Assembly: GCF_918797505.1 (NCBI RefSeq)
Contig: NC_092793.1
Location: 62,515,749-62,579,748 of the forward strand
Direction of reading: 5' to 3'
From: Bemisia tabaci
Taxonomy: Eukaryota; Arthropoda; Insecta; Hemiptera; Aleyrodidae
Length of the DNA: 64,000 nucleotides
Below the pieces are notes generated by a model. The model was not told where the DNA came from. It made no database searches and worked only from the letters and a program-made list of their open reading frames with translations. Shown here piece after piece: positions 34,550 to 46,620 of the stretch. Numbering within the stretch: position 1 is the first letter of the stretch; each line of letters begins with the position of its first letter. Both the position numbers and the translations under genes were made by a program.

Positions 34550-36452
34550 AAGGACGACGAACCAGTCTTATGGGAAAAGTGGGCCCGGTCAAATCGGCTG
34601 GTTTTTTTTATGTACCGAGGTCTCAACCTACTGATCAAAAGTGGCAATGGGCGTTTCTTCCTATCTCGAGGTTTTACACCCCCCCCCCCCCCCTCATTTT
34701 GGGGTCAAAGTTGCCAATTTGGCGTATAATTGGTGGTTTTGACACCCGGCTTTGTTGGTCGCCTATAAGATTCTGTAATGGTCTTTTGAGTCAATTGTAT
34801 CCTCTGAATAGGAAAGAGATTACCCGAACTCAAAAACTGAACACTTTCGCCGTATAGGGAAGGGGGGGGGGGTGTTTTCGCCACCGATTTCAGCGTCGGC
34901 GAGTCGCATTAAACCGATCTTTTCGCCATGTTTTGGAGAATTTTTATGCAAATGATTGCGACTGCAGAACTTGCTTGAAAGGTCGACTTAGATGCAGTTC
35001 AGAATATACCCCGCCGGGGGGGGGGGGGGGGGGGCGGCGACCGACTCGAACAGCGAAACTGGCTTGCGCGGGTCGGATCAAACCGATGCTTCTACCATGT
35101 TTTGGAGAACTTTTTATGCAAATGACTCCGGATGCTTCTTGAAAGGTCGACCGAGTCACAGCTCAAAACACAACCCCTGGGGGGGGGGGGGGGGGGGTGT
35201 TGGAAAGTGCGCAACCGAACTCGGACAGCAAAACTGGCTTTTGCAAGTTGCATCCAACTGATCGTTTCGTCATGTTTTGGAGACTTTTTATCTCAATGAG
35301 ACCGAATGCATTTCGAAAGGTCGACTGAGATGGAGCAAGGTATATGCTGTAAGGGATAGGAGGCCTCTCAATCCGCACCCTCCCTCGCAATAGGATCTCT
35401 CAGCGTAGGTCAATGTGGCACTGACACTACTATCGTGGCACTTTTTAACGTAGCTATTACGATTAAAACTTAATATCATTTAACGCAATTCCTTTTAAAT
35501 CTCGAGGCGAAAGGCGATTAGTTTGATTATGAAACAGTTGACATTCTGCTAAAGTTTTTAATGCGCGATAATACAGTGCGCGATATCATCTAAAAAATCA
35601 CCTTGATTATATATTTCTGAAATCAACCGACGTCATATAGCCTCAGCCGAGGGAATCATCTGCATCATAAGCTGTCGCTTATAGAATCATTGTGCTCAAT
35701 CGGAAATGCGTGTCAGCTAAAAATGACCCTTGGAATTATGTATGAGTGATGGTGGTGGTAAAATGTGCCAGTATACTAGTGCCAGTGCCACACTGATTTA
35801 TGCTGGGAGATCCTATTGCGAGGGAGAGTGCAGATTTAGAGGCCTCCTTTCCCTCACAGCACATTCCGTGCTCCATCTCAGTCGACTTTTCAAAATGCAG
35901 TGGGTCTCATTGGGATTAAAAAAGTCTCCAAAACATGACGAAACCATCGGTTTGATGGAACTTGCGAAAGCTAGTTTCGCTGCTCGAGTCGCCCCCCCCC
36001 CCCCCCCCCCGGCGGGGTATATTCTGAGCTGCATCTTAGTCGACCTTTCAAGCAAGTTCTGCCATAAGAAATTCTCCCAAATATGGCGAAAGAATCGGTT
36101 TAATGCGACTCGCCGACGCTGAAATCGGTGGCGTAAACACCCCCCCCCCCCCTTCCCTATACGGCGAAATTGTTCAGTTTTTGAGTCCAGGTGGTCTCTA
36201 CCCTATTCAGAACTAATACCATCACAGAATCTTACAGGCGACCAACAAACCCGGGTGTCAAAACTACCAATTATACACCGAATTGGCAACTTTGACCCCC
36301 AAAATGATTGGGGGGGGGGGGGGGTAAAACTTCGAGATAAGAGGAAACGCCCATTGCCTCTTTTGATCAGTAGGTTGAGACCTACAATATATCAAAAAAC
36401 CAGCCGATTTGACTGGGCCCACTTTTCCCATAAGACCGGTCCGTCGTCCTTA
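34550..36452. mobile_element. 1.9-kb foldback with G/C tracts, family E
   Basis: The ends AAGGACGACG(A/G)ACC and GTCTTATGGGAAAAGTGGGC face their reverse complement at 36408-36450. Each arm is itself tandem, with ~165-bp units at about 34880, 35045 and 35210. Each unit has 'ATGTTTTGGAGA', 'GAAAGGTCGAC' and a run of 10-18 G. The mirror arm (35870-36150) carries the same with C runs. Around 35375-35860 the inner arms pair (GGCCTCTCAATCC against its partner). The several ORFs of 60-130 codons are repeat by-products. Confidence 0.8.
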
Positions 36453-38485
36453 GTAATTGGGAAAAATAGTATTACCCCAATTGCAAAACGTGCTGAACCT
36501 TCCGTAATGAAGTCGCATCATGAGAACCTCTGACTTAGGCCTTTCAATTGCTATAGGTGGAGTAAATTCATGGCTTTTAGGACGGTACATTTCACATCAA
36601 GAAAAAATTAGCTTAACCGACCCTTCGTAATATTTCAAAATTCAAGACTTCGTATTTTCTTCAAATGGCAAGTTTTATGTCAGTAACATCCTCTTAAACA
36701 GAACTTGAATCCCCTTTTTGTCTTTTCCTCCTCTCCTAGAATTTTGATTAAGTCCTTCGAGGCCGTTCACAAAATTCGTAACGTCCCAGGGGAGGAGGAG
36801 GCCGTGAGCCCCTCATTTTTTATGTTACGAGTTACGGGTGCCTCAAGAAGGACAGTGTTCCAGGGTTGCGTTGCGTATTTAAAGCTTGAAGGTTTTTTTT
36901 TTTTTTTTTTTTAACTTTTTAATACGTTCCTTTCGTTATTGCCTGTATTCATTTTTTGACGAATACGAAAAGCGAAGAAAAAATGAAAGTTTCTCTGTGT
37001 TTTTTTATTTTTCATTTTTCGAGAAACTGTGTTTTGGGACGATGAAGGGATAGAAGAGCCCGATTTTCAGCGGTACGTGTCCATATGTGGGTTCCTCTCC
37101 TAGAATTTAGTGTAATAATCAATGACCGCATTAATGGGGGTAGCAATCATACGATACTTTTGTTTTTGCAGGTAGCAAATAGATGCAGTTTTTGCGTGTT
37201 CCTTCTTCCTTATCAGCAGTTAATCTTATCTCACTATATTACAAAATCCTAAGCCCTAAAATTATCGAGATCTGTTCCGCGCTGCCCTGAAGTTACCATT
37301 AGGGCGAGAGTATGGAAATTTTACGGAGTTGTGACACCTTATGTGCTGTAGCACGGCGCGATCTCCCTTTTGTGAATTTTTCATTTTTAGCCGAATTATT
37401 GCGGAAAATCTGCAAATCTATTCTTGCCGATTTCGTGACTAATATTGATCCCGTGAACTTGAAATTCGTCATGATGAAGGAGCGAGCTGAAATGGTTAAG
37501 CTGAAGCTTTTTTTCCATACAATGTTTACAATTGGTCGAGTTATCGCGAAAAATTTAAAAAATTCACCGTGTCTATGTCAAGGTGTACAGAGCATACCAT
37601 TGAAGTCCCAACATAGACCCTTCTACCCACTGATGCAGCCTTATATGCGCACGTGCACCTCGAAGCCCGATTTTTGAAATTCTCACCCACACGAGAGTAA
37701 TTGCCTTTTTTCCTTTGCGAAACTGGGAAAATAATGAAGTTGTCTGATTGCGCAGAATTAACACGGATTCTCTTTAAAGACAAATGAGCGTTTTCGAGAT
37801 TTTTTGGATAGACGACAGCGTCCTAAAAGACCCATGAAACTCTCGCGCGACAGTTTACAAGCCGAGGGTCGCAGTCACCCTCGCCCGGACGTGAGCCCTG
37901 CTATGCATATATTCTTATGGGTGTCAAGGCTCATATCTTAATGCACATAGTTCCGTTTGGCAGAAATACGTCCAATTCTACGGCAGTCAATTTTAACTAC
38001 GTTACGACTGATCAAAAGTCAACCATCCAGAGTCAGCTGGGAACTCATTTTACCAAACTAAAAAAAGAAAAACCTTGGGGGCCCAGATGGTTTATGCCTT
38101 CGGTCCTACCCTCTCAGTTCTTGGAACAGGGATAGCTGTGTTTACGCATATATTTTGACCCTTTCACTCAATCGCTCTGCTTTCTCTTTGTTGTCTTCAT
38201 TGTCCTACAGAGCCTACTCTGGACGAAAACAAAACAAATCTACGATCTGATGAATCCCTACCATGGATTTTAAAATTCAGTCTCCCCCGGCGATGCGATC
38301 AGAGCGCTCGTGATAAGATTCATTCCATTAAGAAGAATTGAATGTTTCCCGCGTTTCGGCGAAAGTGCGTTTTTCTCACATCAAAACAAAAAAAGTTTCG
38401 TTCAGAAAGAACACTCGGTTGTTTGCGACCTTACTACCGGAAAATATGTCTTGCTTTCCTTTTACTGTTTCATTCCTCTTAAGTA
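36453..38485. other. Non-coding stretch with one unexplained ORF
   Basis: The 121-codon ORF at 37312-37677 (+) has mixed composition and no motif I recognise. It is intronless and lacks supporting context, so I do not call it a gene. A T run lies at 36892-36913. The rest shows nothing distinctive. Confidence 0.45.
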
Positions 38486-38489
38486 AATA

Positions 38490-38587
38490 AAGAAATCAGT
38501 AACCACGCAGTGCGAAGCGCCGCTTAGAAGCGCGCAGCGCTTCCTGGGGGTCGGGTCGCGGAGCGGCCAGGGGGCCTAGCCCCCTAG
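38490..38587 (+). mobile_element. Helitron-like 3' end
   Basis: A series of GC hairpins (GCGAAGCGCCGC, GAAGCGCGCAGCGCTTC, GGGGGCCTAGCCCCC) ends in CTAG before T. It is closely similar in style to 8775-8894. Only the 3' end is visible. Confidence 0.4.
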
Positions 38588-39534
38588 TGATTCTATACAA
38601 AAGTTCGAGAATTGAACTCATCCTCCACTCAATCCGCTGATTCTATTTACTTGATTACTCTCTTCTTATTTCCTTTTTAGTGGGAGGAAAAGTTTATGAT
38701 CTTCCGATTGCAAATACCTTTATTTGAGCGACTGCTGCTCAAGTTCGGAGGTTGAACATAACTTTTTCCGTACTTGTGAAGTTTCTGTAACGAAATGAAA
38801 TTATGATTGCTTAATGGATGTGCCTGTTGTAATTGATTTCAGATGTGACCTGATGGCCACATGATCGATATTAAAGAATGTTTTTAAATTTGCCGAAAGC
38901 TATTTTTGAGCCAATCGACATAATTTCAGATGAGAACCGAAGCTACGTTTGTTGAATTCTGGGCAATGGTTGTAGAATTGTCTCGAAATTTGTGGAACTT
39001 AGAAATCATCGCCCGGTATAAATGTAAATGAATGAAACAGATTTAATTAGAAATCGGGCTTTGAACATCCCATCACAGAATCTGTTTTCTGGCGAATTAA
39101 CGGTGGCTCGTCATTTCAACTTGTCTTTAATGATGTTGACTGATATTGGATGATAAATCGATATCACACTTAAATCGTTCAATAAGTTTAATGATCATTG
39201 GACCAATCCGTCGAAATCATGGCGAACGAGGTTCTATGCCTCTGAAGGGAAGTTGTTAATACTGTTGAAGAGCATTAGGCCTCGTTTTGCCCTCATTTGG
39301 AAGAAAAAACTACATAAGTATAATTTAGTCAAGGTTGATTCGATCTCATTTCCAGTATGGGAACAGATTTGCATTTCAGGGATTTTGAAACGGGTCGATA
39401 GTTTTTCCAATAATATTGATCATTGAATGAAGATTGGATTGGATTGCAAATAGCGTTAGGAATCACACTAATTTCATCGGTTTTTCGTGATTATTTGGGT
39501 ATAGAGAGACTAAAAAAACCCTATCCTGCGGGAT
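38588..39534. other. Non-coding stretch
   Basis: No exon, RNA gene or repeat boundary recognised. Confidence 0.5.
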
Positions 39535-39995
39535 ACGGGGGGGGGGGGGGGTGGCATTTCTCACAGTCACCCCATAACTCGTTTGTAGCAATCATCTCAA
39601 AAACTACTAATCCAAAAATCATTAATCTGATTGCAAATGGAAGCTCTCAAATTTCTGTAAGACACGAATTTCCTCTTTTCTAGGTAGGACCCTTTTCTTC
39701 CCTCCCTAAAAAGGTGACAGTCACCCAAAGAAAGACGTAAAACTCGTTTTTAGCGGTATCTTGAACATCACTAATCCCAGCAATGTTTATTTAGTCTCAA
39801 ATGGAAGCTCTCAAAATTTTGTTTGACGCCTATTTCTTTTTTTCTTGTTAACAACAACCTCCCCTCCCCTTCAACAGCGGCGGTCACCATAAAAAGACCG
39901 TATAATCCGTTTCAACCGATATCTCAAAAACTGCTGATCCAAGAGTCTTTTAACTGGTATCAACTGTAAGCTCTTAAAATTCTCACATGATCGAA
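39535..39995. repeat. Three diverged ~170-bp tandem units
   Basis: Three copies (about 39560, 39735, 39900) share the order 'AACTCGTTT', 'ATCTCAAAAACT(A/G)CT', 'ATCCAA' and 'TGGAAGCTCTCAAA'. The first begins with a 13-base G run (39538-39550). They are too diverged to be recent. Confidence 0.7.
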
Positions 39996-40604
39996 AGACC
40001 ACTGATAATTGCAGAACTTTCTTCTCTTCCCTTCTCCTTCGCCGCAAAAAAGAGAAAATTGTTGGCTAATATTTTAAATGTAGTTTATCCAAGCAGAGAT
40101 CTGCCAACGGTCTTTGAGAATTGTTTGTATTTGAATTTGTTTGGAATAGCCGGTAGTTCACCTTGAAATCAGTTCGTGAATGGCCGCAAGGCACCCTATT
40201 CTGATTTTATAATGACACTGTGATGCGGTGGAGTACCGCCGCACGGAGGGCCAGCAGCCGAGTTTAGCCGGACAAACGTCCTCATAGGCGCCTGAACTTG
40301 CTAATATGAGTGAATGTAAATGTTAAGAGGTTATTTGGATAGCTAAATCCATATTTTGGGTTTCTTTTAAGAAATTTTGAAGTTTTTGATGAGAATTATT
40401 CAAAAAAGTTGCTTTATCAACGCGGAATTAATAGCCATTTTTCACTTCAGTCCTCAGAGGCACCTGATTTTTTTTTGTGTTAAAAAATTGTTTTCTGAGG
40501 GTTATTTTGGTGAATAAATTAAAATTTTACTTTCTTTGTTCAACATTTTTAAGTTTAAAATTCAAAAAAATTAAAAATGATGATGTATGTATGGGTATTA
40601 TATG

Positions 40605-41065
40605 GGAATATCCCGTATTTTTCAGCGGAATTAGCATGGAATCACATCTCGCTCAACGAAACTATTCATCTCTCAGAAAATTGCCAAACATCTCTCAGAA
40701 AATTGCCAAACATCTCTCAGAAAATTGCCAAACATCTCTCAGAAAATTGCCAAAAATTGCAAGTAAAGCATAGAAATTCTCAAATATCAGAGTGTGTCCT
40801 GTCATCAAAGTGACCATTTGAACTCTCCAGACACGTCCAGGAAATTCAGGAGTCGTCTGCATGCCGTGTTTTTTTCTGCGGAACAAGAATTGAATCTCAT
40901 CTCGCCCAACGAAAAAATTCATCGCTCAGAACATTGCCAAAAATTGCAAGTAAAACGAAAAAATTCTCAAACATCAGTATGTTCTTACTTAAAATTGACC
41001 ATTTGAACCCTCCACGCATGTCCAGGAAATTCAGGAGTCGTCAGCATATCGCGTATTTTTTGGCG
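40605..41065. repeat. Tandem repeat, ~215-bp unit x ~2
   Basis: Two successive units share 'CGTATTTTT', 'GCGGAA', 'CATCTCGC(T/C)CAACGAAA', 'TTGCCAAAAATTGCAAGTAA', 'GACCATTTGAAC' and 'TCCAGGAAATTCAGGAGTCG'. A third partial start follows near 41050. The first copy has an internal 22-bp expansion. Confidence 0.85.
40667..40754. repeat. 22-bp repeat, four identical copies
   Basis: CATCTCTCAGAAAATTGCCA plus AA starts at 40667, 40689, 40711 and 40733. Since 22 is not divisible by three, a reading frame passes through all three translations of the unit, which explains the odd ORF across it. Confidence 0.95.
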
Positions 41066-41206
41066 GAATCAATGAAAATATTGCTTAGTAGAATGCACTT
41101 CTTTTGCCAAAAATTCGAAGATAGAACGGCAAAACCGGAAGCCATTTTATTAAAAAATTTTATGCAGAACTAGTCATATTTTAACCTCAGAAATAGGGCC
41201 GCAATC

Positions 41207-41464
41207 GGATTGCATTTTGCAAAAAGGAATCACTAGCATTGCAATGATGCTAAGATTGTGCAACTTCATCTTTTGCAATAAAATTGCGGAAATCGTGAAA
41301 AACTATGAAATTTAGATGGTAATTTTTGTCTTAAATTTACAGTTTTTAGCGAGTAAAATAGAAACTATGAATGGATAATCGGGTTTTTCCTCCAAGACAA
41401 AAGAAGTTGCACAATCTTAGCAACATTGCAATGCTAGTGGTTCCTTTTTGCAAAATGCAATCCA
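41207..41464. mobile_element. MITE of the GGATTGCATTTTGCAA family
   Basis: About 60-bp inverted repeats (GGATTGCATTTTGCAAAAAG, GCATTGCAATGATGCTAAG against the partner near 41400-41464) surround a ~140-bp centre. Its ends resemble those at 50775 and 62838 and the hairpins at 2374 and 3993, indicating one dispersed family. Confidence 0.8.
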
Positions 41465-41935
41465 ATTGTTTGGACATCCAAAATAAGAATAAATAGATTA
41501 GCATAGGATAGCTCCATTACACGGTATGCTTGCAATTTGGCAACACTGCCTTTCATTCATATGGACACATCTACGATATAACCGATTTATATCGGAAATC
41601 CTCATCTAGAATTGATTTTCGTTAGTGTATGTACATTGAGAAAAAGCATTGTTGCCAACATGCAAGAATCGCCAATGTCTGGCACGTGAGTGATATAACA
41701 TGAGAAATTAGCAGAAAATCCTCGATCTTGCGTTGCAAAAAAATTCATAACTCACGGAATTGCAAGAAGTTGCAAATGAAGCAATGAAAATTGAGATGTT
41801 TAGGATGTATTGAAGCACACGGTACAGGTTTTACCGTGTTTTACAGGTTTACCTTTCCAAATCTTTCCAGTAAATTTCAGACCACTTTAAACCTATAAAT
41901 TGTGACATTTTCATACTCAGTTTTTAATGGGCCTG
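41465..41935. other. Non-coding spacer
   Basis: No gene or recognisable repeat boundary. Confidence 0.5.
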
Positions 41936-42546
41936 TTGCAAACTTTTGCTAGAGCAAAAATTAGAGTTGTTTCTTGTAGATAGTGCCTCAAAAATCACGA
42001 TGAGCGCATCGGCAAAGTCTGAAATGCACTCATAACTTCACAATCTGCGTAAGAAATTTGCGTTTTTTTAAGCTTCCCGCTTCAAAAACGATACTACGGC
42101 ACAGGTGAACATTTTGTTAGAGGAGTCGCTCCATCGTCGGCGATATTCATCATGGCCGACGCTTGCGCGCAGTTCCACGCGTAATTCGAGGAGAGTTCAA
42201 GGTCAATCAATTCGGGCGTGGAAAATATGAACGTTAACACACCAATTGTTACCTGGTCTAATCCAGTTCAGGTGTTATCTCATCCCATCAAACGTGTTTT
42301 GGCGGATTGGCGTCGGCCATGATGATTATTGCCGACGATGGAACGACTCCTCTTACAAAATATTCACCTGTGCCGTAGTATCGTTTTTGAAGCAGGAAGC
42401 TAAAAAAACCGCAAATTTCTTACGCAGACTGTGAAGTTATGAGTGCATTTCAGACTTTGCCGATGCGCTCATCGTGATTTTTGAGGCATTATCTATAAGA
42501 AACAACTCTTATTTTTGCTCTAGCAAAAGTTTGCAACAGGCCCATT
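41936..42546. mobile_element. Foldback element with AATGGGCCTGTTGCAA ends, family F
   Basis: The left arm (41936-42145) and right arm (42335-42546) pair at high identity: AATGGGCCTGTTGCAAACTT, ACGATGAGCGCATCGGCAAA and GATACTACGGCACAGGTGAA all recur inverted. The ~190-bp centre is unpaired. A terminal fragment of the family lies at about 468-480. No coding capacity. Confidence 0.85.
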
Positions 42547-43735
42547 GTGTGTACCAGACTATATAATGCACAAAATTGATTTCAATATCTGGAAGTAAAG
42601 TGAAAACATGTTAATCTTGCCTGATAAAACCCTCGCCATGTTGGGAAACACTCGAAGGTTTGTGGAACATAACCTTTTGGATGAGCGTTGAATCAAGCCA
42701 GCATAGAGGATGAATAAATACACCACTCTCGTTCGGAAAAATCTCGGAATCGTAGTCTTATTAGTGATAAGACCCCCAAGCCTTGTGATGTACAGATACT
42801 CCGTGAGATACTTTATCGCTCAGTGGCGTCTATTTTCGAATTTTCCGGACAAGCCGAAATGGACTTTTGTCCAGCTAAATTCGATTCCTGGCCCTCTTTG
42901 CGCCGCGGCCGCTGGTTTCTTGGCACTGAAACTGTGTTTCAGTCTTTCAGCCTCGTGTCTGTCGTTCGAGGACTTTGCCGAGGATAAAATGATGAGCCTC
43001 TTTCCACGCAAAGTCACCACCGAGGTTCTAGATGCTTCTTGAGTTTTTCGATTTGCGATTAATTATTAATGCATGACCCCTAGGGTGGCTGAAAGTCTGA
43101 AAAACTGGGAAGTGACAGGGAGTTTGTAACAACCGGGAAAAGTCAGAGAATGTCAGGAGGATTGAAAAAAAGTCTATTATGTGTAGTGCGGCCAAACGAA
43201 AAACGCCGCATGACTTTTGGATACTCCCAAATTTCCCTCAATGAAATGTTGTTCAAAAAGTCATGGACATTTTCCTTGAAAACGTTATGAATATTTTTAT
43301 TTAAAACTTTTTAAAATCTTTTATTTAAAGATTCGCTTGAACGAATTGCTGATAAAATTCTTCGAAATTTCAAGTTATTTTATCAGCGCTAATTTTGACA
43401 CGTCAGAGGGTTCATTTAAACATGTTCACGCCAAGAAGAACTGCATACATCGGGTTTTCGTGCAACATACCGATAGTACCTTTTAGCATGAATAGGTTCA
43501 TACGTCGATCTTGCCTGTACGGCCGTTATGGTGTCCACTATAAGTATTATCACATCATTAATTCTCTGTTGGAGCGACTCATTTTGCTTTTTTTCGAAAT
43601 TCTTGTAATAAATAATATAATTGTGTTTATATTCACAAGATCTATGCATAGTCTTCATATTTTATTTACCAAGACATGGAAATATGCAATGAAAAGAGTG
43701 TTTTTCACCATCAGGGATTTTTCTAAGGGTGGGTT
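42547..43735. other. Non-coding stretch with an unexplained 110-codon ORF
   Basis: The ORF at 42710-43042 (+) opens with MNKYTTLVRKNLGIVVLLVI and ends VTTEVLDAS; it has no family motif I recognise and no splice context. Near 43460-43500, 'TACCTTTTAGCATGAAT' recalls 'TTCCTTTTAGCATGTAT' at 52494, probably a shared repeat. Confidence 0.4.
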
Positions 43736-43737
43736 AT

Positions 43738-44137
43738 CAGGGTGTCTACCGGTCCCCAAAAGTCCCCAATATCCCTGATCATCCCCGATTTTGGAAGGGC
43801 GTCCCGGATATCCCCGAAAGTCCCCGATTTTCTTGTTCAGGTCCCCAAAAATTGAGAAATATCGTCCTAAACACTGGTATCTTCAAATTTTCCCGCCAGC
43901 CGCGCAGCCGCGGCGGCGCAGTATAACCAGGAATAGAAAAACTGAAGTGTTGCTTGGTTTTTCGTATGTTTTCATCGGTTCAACATGACTTTGTAAACTT
44001 AGTCTTATAAAATACGCCTTTTAACGCTCTAACTAGCTCTCTTTTTCTTTCTATTTCGGGGAAAAAGTCCCCAATTTTCTTGAAAATACACCCCTAGAAG
44101 TCCCCAACTTTCGTTTTTTATAACTGGTAGACACCCT
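43738..44137. mobile_element. MITE with CAGGGTGTCTACC ends
   Basis: CAGGGTGTCTACCGG at the left and CCAGTTATAAAAAACG... GGTAGACACCCTG at the right form short inverted termini flanked by AT. The interior is dense in GTCCCCAAAA, TCCCCGATTTT and related steps, again an iterated short motif. A remnant right end lies near 980. Confidence 0.7.
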
Positions 44138-44139
44138 GA

Positions 44140-46030
44140 TTATGAAGGACTTCTTTTTATGGATTTATTTTTTTTAGAGGTCCCCTCCCCCTTGCTGCGT
44201 TTTGTGCACGTGTGCAATGTTTTCGGTATTGTCCCGGTGCGGTGTAACCACACATTTTCGGAATGAACCACTAGATCAGGTATGAAATTTAGGATTATGA
44301 CGTCTTTTCTCATCATATTTTCACGTATAACAAAAGCACAACAAAATTTATTGACAGTAACTTCGGAGTTACTGGACCAAATGTTAGGATTTCTGAAGGG
44401 CCTCGGAACGTGAAAATGGTGCTAGTAGGGATCTTATTGCTGGTCGCCCTTTAGAACTATCCCGGAATATACCTACTCTCCATCCCTGATACCACCTACC
44501 CTAACACTCATCCAAACCATAACCTACTCGGAAGTTTAATCTGTAGATGGCTGTAGGCTCAACTGGAGGATCAGGCAAACAAATCTTAAGAAAAAAAAGG
44601 GGGGGGGGGAGGTGATTAGGGTTGCTGAAGTTGGTAGTTGAGGTGGGTACCCAGTAGTAATTGAGGAGCTTTCCGGGAAAAGGGCACATACCGAAAAAAC
44701 GCGTTGTGAGGAAAACGCATTTGAAGTTTTCATTCTTACTTTCTGGCCCCTGATGATGACATACATCAGAACCGGGGCACTCATATCAACGTTCATATAC
44801 TCTAGAATTAATAACGACCATCCATAAAACTTACACTTCCTTCAGTGTTAGGTATGGGAGGAATTTTTTAAAATTTTCCGTTATGATGCCCTTTTTCCGG
44901 AAATAGACCTGTGGTCATAGGTTTCGGCTTTTGAAGCTGAAATTTCGAGACTTTAACGAGTTTTTAAACAAAATTGAATAATTCTGTTTGATTAATAAAT
45001 CATAATTTTGATCGCGAACGCGTGCGTGGATCAGCTTCGATCATTACTAATGAAAAAGACAGCGAAACACGCGAAAAAATCGAAAAATTCAAATTCACAA
45101 GAGACCATTGAAAATTGTATTATTAACAATTACAAAAATTCACGTGTGACCGGTGCAACGCGGAGACAATCCCTGCGACCCGATGCTATTGCATTGTTTG
45201 GCAGAATCAGTGCGATCCATCTGTAGTGAGGGATCCTTATCAGTACCCATCACTTGCCTGCCTGCGCGCTATCTTCTCAACGTCGCGGCGACCGTACCCC
45301 GAGGCAAATAGATGAAATACGCCTCTGACCCCTGACTTAGCCTCACAAAACTTGGGCTCTTAGTTCCAAAAATTGATTAATTAAGCTGAAACTCGGGACA
45401 TTAGTACATTAGGATAGAATGAATCCATTTCTGCCATTTCCGGGCACATACGCGTATGTGCCCGTTTTCCGGAATGCTCCTCCATTGTATTTTCCTCAAA
45501 CAAATTAATATGAATCATTCTAGATATTTGACTTTTGATAGTTTTGGTTCAAAATCAGTGTTAGAATGAAATTGCTGGGACTTTTATGTATGAAAACGTA
45601 TTTAATGAACAATCAAAATAACATCCTCCTTTACTGCATGTTCAGGTTTCGATTCTCGGTCGAGGGTAAACTTTTTTACTCTGGAAATGTTTTTATTTTT
45701 AGCAATAGAGTGGATAAAGAGGGATTCTTGCTCCTGCTAAAATGAGAATAGGGAATAAATAAGAACTAAAAAAAGATTTTTGCTCATGAATGTTTCACTT
45801 TATTGCTGCTCTAATCACTAAAAAAATTCGAGGGTAGAAATATACCCGACAGCAGAAACTTGAAGTTCATAATAATGGAAAATTTAACTTTGAACATGTC
45901 CCTTTACAATCTGCAAGCTGAAGAAAAGTCGTAAAATTACTTTTACAAGGCCTCAAATGTGCCTTTCAGTGTAATGAGTCAGTTAAGTCATTTTTTTAAA
46001 TCGTGTCATTCGAATTGGTAAGTGACTGAA
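44140..46030. other. Non-coding stretch; PIF-palindrome-related fragment
   Basis: ATCCTTATCAGTACC at about 45234-45248 matches the segment just before the SINE head in the palindrome (12237-12250). The 72-codon ORF at 45008-45226 directly precedes it, is lysine-rich and unidentified. A G run lies at 44600-44608. No exon recognised. Confidence 0.4.
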
Positions 46031-46620
46031 GCTTACAGTTTTTTTCCTAATTTTGTTTTATGGCTGCCAACGGGAGACAAGTTTATTTGAAAGTGCCAAA
46101 AATGAGGGTGGCCTAAAACGGCGTTACAACCGCGCGCTCGTAGGTTTCGAATGTACACGTCACGATCAATATGGCGGCGGAATGCGCAGTGGAAGAATAC
46201 ACGGCAGCGTCGCGTTGGCGGTGCGTTTTTGTTGGTCAAGTGGAGGTTGTGTAGGTTACTTTGTTTTAGATTCATACCCATTGTTCTTGAATCTCTAAGC
46301 TTTTCAATCAGAATGCGATACAGATTTATATAGGATACGAAACATTCACACAGAACTTACTTAATCTCAAACGAGAAATCTTGATGTCAACAACGGCAGC
46401 GTGACGGTGGGAAGCAGGTTGGCTTCGTCGCCGCCATCTTCCCGTCTATGGCGCGTAGATTCGAAGATTCACGGCGGTCGGTTCCAACATGTTTTTGAGG
46501 ACCCCTTAAAAGGAAGCGTTATTTCTCCGCGGAGACGATTAATTTTCACAGGCAATTTGCGGCTAACTCTAACAATTTTTGGAGCTAATCTTGCTGGGAA
46601 CATACTTTACCTATGATATT
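46030..46620 (+). promoter_or_regulatory. CpG-rich region, possible promoter or 5' exon of the bZIP gene
   Basis: CpG is markedly enriched at 46110-46230 and 46390-46530 against AT-rich surroundings. AATATGGCGGCG (46168) and GCCGCCATCTT (46430-46440) resemble YY1-type initiator motifs common at TATA-less start sites. It lies about 3 kb upstream of the bZIP exon on the same strand. No exon could be proven, and CpG-rich transposon arms occur nearby (48075-49184), so this is only a candidate. Confidence 0.25.

Noticed and set aside
35730..36122. 130-codon ORF with a poly-proline stretch
   Set aside because: It lies wholly in the inverted arm of the 34550-36452 foldback; the proline run is the C-tract.
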